Assembly (NCBI GenBank): GCA_045589355.1
Contig: JAZNOW010000015.1
Location: 1 to 62,250, forward strand
Origin: RUG563 sp045589355
GTDB lineage: Bacteria; Bacillota; Clostridia; Christensenellales; Aristaeellaceae
Reading direction: 5' to 3'
Length of the DNA: 62,250 nucleotides
Shown: in pieces, positions 7,818 to 14,476 of the stretch
Numbering within the stretch: position 1 is the stretch's first letter
Layout of the letters: the number at the start of each line of letters is the position of its first letter
Translations under genes and position numbers: made by a program
The notes under the pieces: model-generated
Told to the model about the DNA's origin: nothing
Database searches by the model: none
The model's input: the letters and a program-made list of their open reading frames with translations, nothing else

Positions 7818-8674
7818 TCACTCACCCGCTTTCCTTCCAGCGCAAAGGCGCCGATGGTGAAAAGAAGGGTAATGAGGAAGGTGATCAGGCTGATGCAGGC
7901 GGCCAGGCTGTAATTGGAGGATGCATAGCCGGAAGAATACATCATGAAGATCAGCGTGGTGGTGGAGCGGGCAGGGCCGCCGTCGGTCAAGATGATGATG
8001 GGCCCGCTGGTCATGACGGCCTGCACCAGGTTTGTGCACAGCACATAAAACAGGGTGGGGGAAATGACGGGCAGCTCCACGTGCAAAAACCGTTTAATGG
8101 GCCCTGCGCCGTCCATTTGCGCCGCTTCCAGAAGGCTGTTTGGGATGTTGCGGAAAGCGGACAGGAACAGAAGGTAATTGAACCCGATGCCCATCCACAC
8201 CGTCAGCAGCATAATGCCCCAGATGGCGGTGTCCCGGTTGCCCAGCCAGTCAATGTTCACGTTGAGCAGTGCGTTGATGGGGCTGGAGGCGGGGCTGAGC
8301 AGCACCTTGAACAAAAGCGCCGCAGCCGACATGGAAACGGCCATGGGCAGGGAAAACAAAAGCTCGTACACGCTGTGCCCCGGTTTCTTTTTTACACTCA
8401 GCCTTGCCAGCAGCACCGTGATCAGGATGGTGACCGGGGTGTTGATCAGCGCCAGTTTCAGGGTGTTGGCGATGGCTTTGGAAAAATCCGGCCGGGAGAA
8501 AAGGTAACGGAAATTATCCAGCCCCACAAAGCCGGTGATCTCCCCTTTGAAATTGACGCTGCTCAGGCTGTAAAGGAAGGTTTTGACGGCGGGATAATAG
8601 CAAAAGCCCAGGGCAAACAGCAGCATCGGCAGCAAAAGCAGGTATGGCTTTGCTTTTTGCAGGCTTTTCTCCAT
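7814..8674 (-). CDS. Sugar ABC transporter permease (MalF/UgpA type)
   Basis: A 286-residue membrane protein with about six spans and the EAA loop SLLEAAQMDGAGPIKRFLHV. It forms the heterodimeric channel with the following permease. The start used is the ATG preceded by GGGAGG 9 nt upstream; the longer frame would add twelve unlikely residues. First gene of a four-gene importer operon: permease, permease, binding protein, DUF4298. CUT1 systems import oligosaccharides; the exact sugar cannot be told from sequence here. Confidence 0.93.
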   Translation of the reverse strand: MEKSLQKAKPYLLLLPMLLFALGFCYYPAVKTFLYSLSSVNFKGEITGFVGLDNFRYLFSRPDFSKAIANTLKLALINTPVTILITVLLARLSVKKKPGHSVYELLFSLPMAVSMSAAALLFKVLLSPASSPINALLNVNIDWLGNRDTAIWGIMLLTVWMGIGFNYLLFLSAFRNIPNSLLEAAQMDGAGPIKRFLHVELPVISPTLFYVLCTNLVQAVMTSGPIIILTDGGPARSTTTLIFMMYSSGYASSNYSLAACISLITFLITLLFTIGAFALEGKRVSE

Positions 8675-8723
8675 GTCCTCCGTCCTCCCTTCGTTTCGTG
8701 GGATGCACAATGCACCAATGTTA

Positions 8724-8753
8724 ATTATACCACGAATCCGGAAGAAAAAACAA
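8724..8753 (-). promoter_or_regulatory. Promoter of the sugar ABC operon
   Basis: TATAAT with a weak -35 (TTGTTT) at 18-nt spacing. Just downstream lies TGCACAATGCA, a short dyad that could be an operator. Confidence 0.6.
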
Positions 8754-8819
8754 TCGGGCGCAGCGGAAAACGAAAAAGATACAAAGCGCCGGCCGGGTCA
8801 TGGAAAAAGCAGGGTAAAC

Positions 8820-8854
8820 AAAAACGGCGGGAGAAGGGCATCTCCCGGCCGTTT
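8820..8854 (-). terminator. Terminator after the 53-residue gene
   Basis: Stem AACGGCCGGGAGA / TCTCCCGCCGTT followed by TTTTTGTTT on the minus strand. Confidence 0.8.
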
Positions 8855-8894
8855 CCGTTATGGTTGGCATGAAAGGACAGGCGTCCCCGTCTGC

Positions 8895-9056
8895 TTATCC
8901 GGCATTGAGCGTACAGGTGCGGAATGCGGCCAGCTGCAGTGCATCGGCCTGCCGGCTGAAATACAGGAGGGTTTCCCAATCGCCTGTCTCATATGCATGG
9001 CAAAGCTGTTCCGCAAAGGGCAGTGTCTGCTGAGAAAAGATTACTTTTTTCGTCAT
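8895..9056 (-). CDS. 53-residue protein of unknown function
   Basis: Short reading frame, MTKKVIFSQQTLPFAEQLCH onward, with a strong AAGGAG 8 nt before its ATG, its own promoter and its own terminator: the full structure of an expressed mini-gene. Composition is soluble with alternating hydrophobic residues (WETLLYFSRQADALQLAAF) consistent with two short helices. It has two Cys. A longer frame beginning upstream would overlap the promoter and is less likely. I do not recognise a family. It stands alone between the ABC operon and the MBL hydrolase gene, all on the same strand. Confidence 0.6.
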   Translation of the reverse strand: MTKKVIFSQQTLPFAEQLCHAYETGDWETLLYFSRQADALQLAAFRTCTLNAG

Positions 9057-9105
9057 GTGTTTCTCTCCTTTTGCGATGGAATGGACAGCGAATGCTGTCA
9101 TAAAC

Positions 9106-9134
9106 AGCATAACGGCACGAAGAAGAAAAATCAA
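9106..9134 (-). promoter_or_regulatory. Promoter of the 53-residue gene
   Basis: TTGATT, 17-nt spacer, TATGCT. Directly upstream of the -35 are two TTGTCGAA boxes 10 bp apart and an inverted copy further up, possible activator or repressor sites. Confidence 0.55.
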
Positions 9135-9202
9135 TGACAGAGATTGTCGAAGGTTGTCGAAAGGGGCAAAAACCGTTCGTCATGCTTCGACAAAAGAGGA
9201 AG

Positions 9203-10009
9203 TTATTGCCAATCTTCCGGCAGTTTATCCGCATCGTAGCACAGGGTGAACCGGGGCTGGGGATGGCAGGCGTACACCTTTTTTCCTTCCCACAGGTGGA
9301 AGGCGGCTTCCGAGGTGGCCTTTACGTTTTCCGGCGTGATGCCTTCAAGGAATGCATCAAATTCGCTTCTTGGCAAAAGCTGATCGTGATGGGGGCAAAG
9401 CACCTGCTCAAAAGGCAGGGCAGACAGCTTTTTCAGCGATTGTTTCAAAACCCCCAGCCCTTCGCATTCGGGGAAGAAAATCCATGTGGTGGGGTTCATG
9501 TCGTCCCCGGGAAGCAAAAGTTTTCGTTCTTTCACATACACGCACAGGCTGCCTTTTGTGTGGCCGGGGCAGTGGTAAACGCAGGCGGTAAGGCCGCCCA
9601 GGTCCATTTCCTGTTCGTCAATGAAGGCGGCGCTGCCGCAGGGCATGTGCACAAATGCGTCTTCCGTCCAGTCGGAAAGGTCCAGCGCTTTGGCGGTGGC
9701 CTGGTTCCATACCCGCTGCCGCCAGGAGCCGGCATAGAAGGAAAAAACGTCCTGCTCATCCCGGTGCATCAGCACCTGGGGGAACTGGTATGCGCCGCAG
9801 GCATGGTCGTGATGGCCGTGGGTGATAAGCACCGAAAAGGGCAGGGGGGTGATGCGGCGTATGGCGGCGGTAAGGTCGTCAAAGCCGTAGCCGGTATCGA
9901 TCAGCAGGGCCTTTTCTGTGCCCACCAGCAAAGCCGAATGCATGCCCATCCGGTCCGTCAGCATAAAAACGCCGGGCAGCATTTCCCGGGAGGTGATACA
10001 AGAAAGCAT
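9203..10009 (-). CDS. MBL-fold metallo-hydrolase
   Basis: A 268-residue metallo-beta-lactamase-fold enzyme. The zinc-binding signature THGHHDHA is intact, followed by further ligand regions YHCPGHTKGS and LPGDDMN, as in glyoxalase II-type and related hydrolases. The start chosen is the second in-frame ATG, which has AAGGGA at 9 nt; the first ATG at 10018 would directly abut that site. Substrate not inferable. It diverges from the GH13 gene, and the two promoters face one another within about 45 bp. Confidence 0.88.
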   Translation of the reverse strand: MLSCITSREMLPGVFMLTDRMGMHSALLVGTEKALLIDTGYGFDDLTAAIRRITPLPFSVLITHGHHDHACGAYQFPQVLMHRDEQDVFSFYAGSWRQRVWNQATAKALDLSDWTEDAFVHMPCGSAAFIDEQEMDLGGLTACVYHCPGHTKGSLCVYVKERKLLLPGDDMNPTTWIFFPECEGLGVLKQSLKKLSALPFEQVLCPHHDQLLPRSEFDAFLEGITPENVKATSEAAFHLWEGKKVYACHPQPRFTLCYDADKLPEDWQ

Positions 10010-10041
10010 AATGCTCATTCCCTTCGGTAATGGATGGGTTC

Positions 10042-10070
10042 ACTATACCACATTACAGCGGGTTTGTCAT
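10042..10070 (-). promoter_or_regulatory. Promoter of the MBL hydrolase gene
   Basis: ATGACA, 17-nt spacer, TATAGT, oriented leftwards. Confidence 0.6.
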
Positions 10071-10078
10071 GTTGTTTG

Positions 10079-10107
10079 TTGATTTTCCGGCCCCGTTATG
10101 GTATCAT
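10079..10107 (+). promoter_or_regulatory. Promoter of the GH13-recG operon
   Basis: TTGATT, 17-nt spacer, TATCAT, back to back with the divergent MBL promoter. Confidence 0.55.
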
Positions 10108-10153
10108 GAAACAGATAAAACCATATGCGATCATTGAAGGGGATATTGCCTTT

Positions 10154-11908
10154 ATGAAATTGTATCACGATTCTCAGGACAGCCGCTGCAGGCTGCCCCT
10201 TGGCGCCATGAAATGCCTGGATAAGCTGACGCTGCGTATCCGCTGCGACGAAGAAACGGAAGCGGCGGTGCTGCGCTTTTACGACGGCAGCGAAAAATGG
10301 TTTCCCATGGACAAGGCGGCAGGGGATTGGTATCAGGTGACCATCGATATGCCGGATATTCCCATCCTTTGCTGGTATGATTTCAGGGTGCGGAACAAGC
10401 GGGGCGAAATGGTTGCCTACGGCTGTCCCGATGACGGCATGGGCGGCGAAGGCCATGTGTCGGATAAGCCCCGGGCCTGGCAGATTACCACCTATGCGGC
10501 GGATTACAAAACTCCCGAATACCTGCGCCATGGGGTGATGTACCAGATTTTCCCGGACCGGTTCTGCAAAAGCGGGAAAAACAACCATCGCCGCAGTGAA
10601 AACTATTACCATGAGGAATGGAACGAAACGCCCATCCTGATGCCGGAAGGCGGGGATGATAACTGCGCCCGGGATTTCTTCGGCGGCGATCTGAAGGGCA
10701 TTGAAAGCAAATTGCAGTACCTGAAAGATATGGGTGTGACGGTGCTGTACCTGAACCCCATTTTTATGGCCCGGTCCAACCACCGTTATGATACCGCCGA
10801 TTATATGCACATCGACAGCCACCTGGGCACCGATGAAGATTTCCGTTCTCTTTGCGAAACGGCAAAGCATCTGGGCATCCGGGTGATGCTGGACGGCGTG
10901 TTCAGCCACACCGGGGAGGACAGCATCTACTTCAACCGCTTTGGCCGTTTCCCCACGGTGGGCGCCTGCCAGAGCACCCAGAGCCCCTATTACCCCTGGT
11001 ACCAGTTCAAGCGCTATCCCGACGAATATGAATGCTGGTGGGGTTTCCACACCCTGCCTGCCATGGACAAGGAATGCGAAAGCTACCGGGATTATATGTT
11101 CAACGAAAACGGCGTGGTGCGCCATTGGGTAAGGGAAGGCAGCTGCGGCTGGCGGCTGGACGTGGCGGACGAGCTTTCCATGCGTTTCCTTCGCTCTTTG
11201 CGGGAAGCGGTGAAAAAGGAAGACGAAGACGCCGTGGTGCTGGGCGAAGTGTGGGAAGACGCCAGCCACAAGGAAGCCTACGGCGAAATGCGCTGCTATT
11301 GCCAGGGGGATACCCTGGACAGCGTGATGAACTATCCCCTGCGGGAAGCGGCCAATGATTTCTTTACCGGCAAAGCCCCTGCTTCCGCCCTCAGACGGCT
11401 GATCATGAGCCAGCAGGAAAACTATCCCGCGCCCTTCTATTATTCCCTGATGAACCTGTGCGGCAGCCACGACAGGCCCCGGGCCATCAATGTGCTGTGT
11501 GAACGCACCTGGGAAGAAAAGCCCTATCAGGAACGGGGCGAATACCGCCTGACGGAAGAAGAATACGCCCTGGGCCGCAAACGTTTCATTGAAATGACAA
11601 AGCTCATGTGCGCCCTGCCCGGCATTCCCTGCCTGTATTACGGGGATGAAGTGGGCATGCAGGGTTCTTCCGATCCCTATTGCCGGGGCACGTATCCCTG
11701 GGGCGGCGGGGATCAGGAACTGAAGGAAATCATCAGCAGCCTGCTCATCGAGCGTAAGGAAAGCGCCATTTTGCACACCGGCTTCCTCACCGTGGAAGCC
11801 CCCGATGACGATACCCTGCGCATCATCCGCCGGTTTGAAAACGGCCAGGATGTGTTCGGCGATGCGGCGGACGATGACGAAGTGGTTATTGAAATTTCCA
11901 GAAAGTAA
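10154..11908 (+). CDS. GH13 alpha-glycosidase (neopullulanase/cyclomaltodextrinase-like)
   Basis: A 584-residue intracellular enzyme acting on alpha-glucans or maltodextrins. An N-terminal beta domain (about 1-120) precedes the (beta/alpha)8 barrel. Conserved regions: GVTVLYLNPIF, LDGVFSHTGEDS, GWRLDVADEL with nucleophile Asp336, VLGEVWED with acid/base Glu365, and CGSHDRPRA with transition-state Asp440. The triad is intact. The N-terminal domain and size fit the GH13 subfamily 20 group. No signal peptide is seen from the chosen ATG, which has AAGGGG about 11 nt upstream; a longer upstream frame would read through the promoter. recG follows 6 nt after the stop, so they are co-transcribed. Confidence 0.9.
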   Translation: MKLYHDSQDSRCRLPLGAMKCLDKLTLRIRCDEETEAAVLRFYDGSEKWFPMDKAAGDWYQVTIDMPDIPILCWYDFRVRNKRGEMVAYGCPDDGMGGEGHVSDKPRAWQITTYAADYKTPEYLRHGVMYQIFPDRFCKSGKNNHRRSENYYHEEWNETPILMPEGGDDNCARDFFGGDLKGIESKLQYLKDMGVTVLYLNPIFMARSNHRYDTADYMHIDSHLGTDEDFRSLCETAKHLGIRVMLDGVFSHTGEDSIYFNRFGRFPTVGACQSTQSPYYPWYQFKRYPDEYECWWGFHTLPAMDKECESYRDYMFNENGVVRHWVREGSCGWRLDVADELSMRFLRSLREAVKKEDEDAVVLGEVWEDASHKEAYGEMRCYCQGDTLDSVMNYPLREAANDFFTGKAPASALRRLIMSQQENYPAPFYYSLMNLCGSHDRPRAINVLCERTWEEKPYQERGEYRLTEEEYALGRKRFIEMTKLMCALPGIPCLYYGDEVGMQGSSDPYCRGTYPWGGGDQELKEIISSLLIERKESAILHTGFLTVEAPDDDTLRIIRRFENGQDVFGDAADDDEVVIEISRK

Positions 11909-11914
11909 GGCAAC

Positions 11915-13918
11915 ATGATCAGGCTGGATGAAATGCGGGGCCTGGGCAAAATCAGGCTGCAAAAATTGCAGGAAGCAGGCGTTCACACGTTGAGCGACCT
12001 GCTTTTTACCCTGCCCGTCCGCTATCAGGATACCCAGAACATTGTGCCCATCGGCGAAGCGGAGGAAGGCAGGGAAATCTGCATTTCCGGCTTTGCGAAG
12101 AAAGCCCCCCGGCTTTCCCGGTTCAAGGGGCTCACCAGCGTTACCCTCAGCCTGTGCGATGAAACGGGCTCGGTGCCGGTGCAGTGGTATAACCAGCCCT
12201 GGCTGAAGGATAAATTCAATACGGAAGAGGAAATCACCCTCTACGGCAGCATCACAAGGGATAAGGCCGGCAGAAGGCGGATGGTGAGCCCGCAGATCGT
12301 GCAGGAAAGGGGCATTTTGCCCGTGTACCGTTCGCTGGCGGGCATCCCTCCCAAAACCATGCGGGATCTGATTCGCCAGGCCATGGAATACCTGGAGGAA
12401 TGCTGCCCCGAAACGCTGCCGGATATTCTGCGTATCCAGCATCATTTGTGTGAGCGGAATTTTGCCCTGCGGCAGGCCCATTTCCCGGACAGCCGGGAAA
12501 ACCTGGCCCTGGCCCTGCGCCGTATCAGCTTTGAAAGCGTGCTTTTGTATCAGGCGGCGGCTGCTTCCCTGCGGGGGGAGAGAAAAGAAGGTGTGCGCAT
12601 CGAAGCGGATGCGGAAGGCTGCCGTGCCTTCTGGCAAACCCTGCCCTTTGCCCCTACCGGCGCCCAGCAAAAGGTGCTTTTGCAGATTGCCCAGGACCTG
12701 AACGCATCCTATGCCATGGGGCGTATGGTGCAGGGGGACGTGGGCTGCGGCAAGACGGCGCTGGCTTTCGGCGCCATGTATCTGGCGGCGAAGCAGGGCT
12801 TCCAGAGCGTGTTTATGGCTCCCACGGAAATATTGGCCCGGCAGCATCTGGAAAGCGCCCGGAAAATGCTGGAACCCCTTGGCATCCGGTGCGGTTTATT
12901 GCTGGGCGGCATGAAGGCAAAGGAAAGAAAAGAAGCGCTGGAAAACATTGCTTCCGGGGAATGGCAGGCGGTGATCGGCACCCATGCCCTGATTTCCGAA
13001 GGGGTGGAATACAAAAACATCGGCCTGGTGATCACCGACGAGCAGCACCGCTTCGGCGTGCGTCAGCGGCGGCTGCTGGCCCGGAAAGCGGAAAAACAGC
13101 CCAACGAGCTGGTGATGAGCGCAACCCCCATTCCAAGAACGCTGGCCCTTGTGCTGTACGGTGATCTGGATGTATCCGTGGTGGACGAACTGCCTCCCGG
13201 CCGCACACCGGTGAAAACCCGGATCGTGCCGGAGGAAAAGCGGGCCGGGCTGTATACGTTTATCAAAAGCGAAGCAGAGCAGGGCAGGCAATGCTACATT
13301 GTGTGTCCGCTGGTGGAGGAAAACGAGCAGATCGATGCAAGGAGTGCTCAGGATACCTATGCAGAACTGTGTACCGGGCCGCTGAAAAACCTGCGCCTTG
13401 GCCTCACATACGGCAACCAGCCGGCGGAAGAAAAGGCGGAAACGCTGCAGAAATTCGCCGCCGGTGAAATGGATGTGCTGGTGGCAACTACCGTCATTGA
13501 GGTGGGGGTGAACGTGCCCAGCGCCACGGTGATGGTGATCGAAAATGCGGATAGGTTCGGCCTTTCCCAGCTGCATCAATTGCGGGGCCGGGTGGGCCGC
13601 GGGGCCAAGGAAAGCTGGTGCTTCCTTATGGCACACCCCAATGAACGGCTGAAAACCCTTTGCGAAACCAACGATGGTTTTGTAATTGCCAAAAAGGACC
13701 TGGAAATGCGGGGCCCCGGGGATTTCCTGGGCACCCGCCAGCATGGGGACAGCATGATCCCCGGCATGGCCCTGGGGGCGGATGTACAGCTGCTGGAGGA
13801 AACAACGGCCTGCCTGAAAAAGCTGCGCACCGCCGGTTATGAAGAAGAATGGGAAATGGTGCAAAAAAGCGCCCGGGCCGCTTACGAGCGGGTAATGGAT
13901 GAAATTGCACTGAACTGA
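11915..13918 (+). CDS. recG: ATP-dependent DNA helicase RecG
   Basis: A 667-residue superfamily 2 helicase that remodels stalled replication forks and branch-migrates Holliday junctions. N-terminal wedge/OB domain (about 1-230; GLTSVTLSLCDETGSVPVQW), Walker A GDVGCGKTALA, DEAD-box variant ITDEQHRFG, SATPIPRT motif III, and C-terminal helicase motifs VIENADRFGLSQLHQLRGRV. Slightly shorter than the usual 680-690. The ATG has AAGG close upstream and begins immediately after the GH13 gene. A strong terminator follows. Confidence 0.96.
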   Translation: MIRLDEMRGLGKIRLQKLQEAGVHTLSDLLFTLPVRYQDTQNIVPIGEAEEGREICISGFAKKAPRLSRFKGLTSVTLSLCDETGSVPVQWYNQPWLKDKFNTEEEITLYGSITRDKAGRRRMVSPQIVQERGILPVYRSLAGIPPKTMRDLIRQAMEYLEECCPETLPDILRIQHHLCERNFALRQAHFPDSRENLALALRRISFESVLLYQAAAASLRGERKEGVRIEADAEGCRAFWQTLPFAPTGAQQKVLLQIAQDLNASYAMGRMVQGDVGCGKTALAFGAMYLAAKQGFQSVFMAPTEILARQHLESARKMLEPLGIRCGLLLGGMKAKERKEALENIASGEWQAVIGTHALISEGVEYKNIGLVITDEQHRFGVRQRRLLARKAEKQPNELVMSATPIPRTLALVLYGDLDVSVVDELPPGRTPVKTRIVPEEKRAGLYTFIKSEAEQGRQCYIVCPLVEENEQIDARSAQDTYAELCTGPLKNLRLGLTYGNQPAEEKAETLQKFAAGEMDVLVATTVIEVGVNVPSATVMVIENADRFGLSQLHQLRGRVGRGAKESWCFLMAHPNERLKTLCETNDGFVIAKKDLEMRGPGDFLGTRQHGDSMIPGMALGADVQLLEETTACLKKLRTAGYEEEWEMVQKSARAAYERVMDEIALN

Positions 13919-13924
13919 AAAATG

Positions 13925-13960
13925 AAACGCCCTGCGGCATGGACTGTCAGGGCGTTTTTT
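13925..13960 (+). terminator. Terminator after recG
   Basis: Stem AACGCCCTG / CAGGGCGTT ending in six T residues. Confidence 0.9.
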
Positions 13961-14005
13961 CGTGCAGAGGGGTGAAATTGTTACATCTGTAAACGGCGCA
14001 AAAGA

Positions 14006-14034
14006 TTGACATAAATGTAATATTTTTGTAATAT
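14006..14034 (+). promoter_or_regulatory. Promoter of the lone winged-helix gene with internal direct repeat
   Basis: TTGACA, 17-nt spacer, TAATAT. The spacer and -10 contain TGTAATAT repeated at an 11-bp period, the spacing typical of OmpR/PhoB-family binding sites, so autorepression is plausible. Confidence 0.65.
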
Positions 14035-14064
14035 ATTAACGAACGAAACAAAAGAGAAGAGGGA

Positions 14065-14388
14065 ATGATTTTGCTGGTACTTTATGTGCAGAGTGCGGAA
14101 GGGGAAAAGCTGCAATTGCAGCTGGATGCAGAAAACATGCACCTTACCATCGCCGGCGAACCTTGCCGCCTGACGGAGCAGGAGTTTCAGCTGCTTTATG
14201 TGCTGGCAGAAAAGGCAAACACCGTGCTGGGACGGGATGAGCTGCTGCGCACGGTGTGGGGCTTTGTTACCCCCGGGCCCACCCGCACGGTGGACGTGCA
14301 CATCCAGCGTCTGCGTAAAAAGACAAACCTGACCTGTATCGAAACGGTACTGGGCCGGGGATACCGTCTTTGCGCAGTGAAAAAATGA
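14065..14388 (+). CDS. Stand-alone OmpR/PhoB-type winged-helix DNA-binding protein
   Basis: A 107-residue protein that is essentially only the trans_reg_C domain: CRLTEQEFQLLYVLAEKAN, GRDELLRTVW, RTVDVHIQRLRKK and ETVLGRGYRL match the effector domain of OmpR-family regulators. No receiver domain precedes it; upstream lies only the promoter. The annotated ATG directly abuts its GAGGGA, so a TTG a few codons later is a possible start. Because the domain normally dimerises on direct repeats after receiver activation, this protein may act constitutively or through partner binding. The next gene, a secreted wall-binding protein, has a promoter with similar sequence. Confidence 0.82.
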   Translation: MILLVLYVQSAEGEKLQLQLDAENMHLTIAGEPCRLTEQEFQLLYVLAEKANTVLGRDELLRTVWGFVTPGPTRTVDVHIQRLRKKTNLTCIETVLGRGYRLCAVKK

Positions 14389-14394
14389 ACAACT

Positions 14395-14436
14395 GTTAAG
14401 AATTATGTTGACAATTTAACAATTTTGTAATAAAAT
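14395..14436 (+). promoter_or_regulatory. Promoter of the peptidoglycan-binding protein gene
   Basis: TTGACA, 17-nt spacer, TAAAAT. It shares TTTTGTAATA with the preceding gene's promoter, and a 12-bp direct repeat (TGTTAAGAATTA, TGTTGACAATTT) covers the -35, candidate sites for the adjacent winged-helix protein. Confidence 0.65.
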
Positions 14437-14476
14437 GAGGGTGTGAGATTTTTACGAAAGGAACAGGTGTACAGAC

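Noticed and set aside
10067..12847. Long minus-strand open frame opposite the GH13 and recG genes
   Set aside because: It spans two verified genes and their promoter and encodes His/Gly/Ala-rich low-complexity sequence without motifs: a shadow frame.
13981..13992. TTACAT-CTGTAA palindrome before the winged-helix gene
   Set aside because: Short, just upstream of the -35 and overlapping a low-complexity AT-rich stretch; the 11-bp direct repeat is the stronger regulator-binding candidate.
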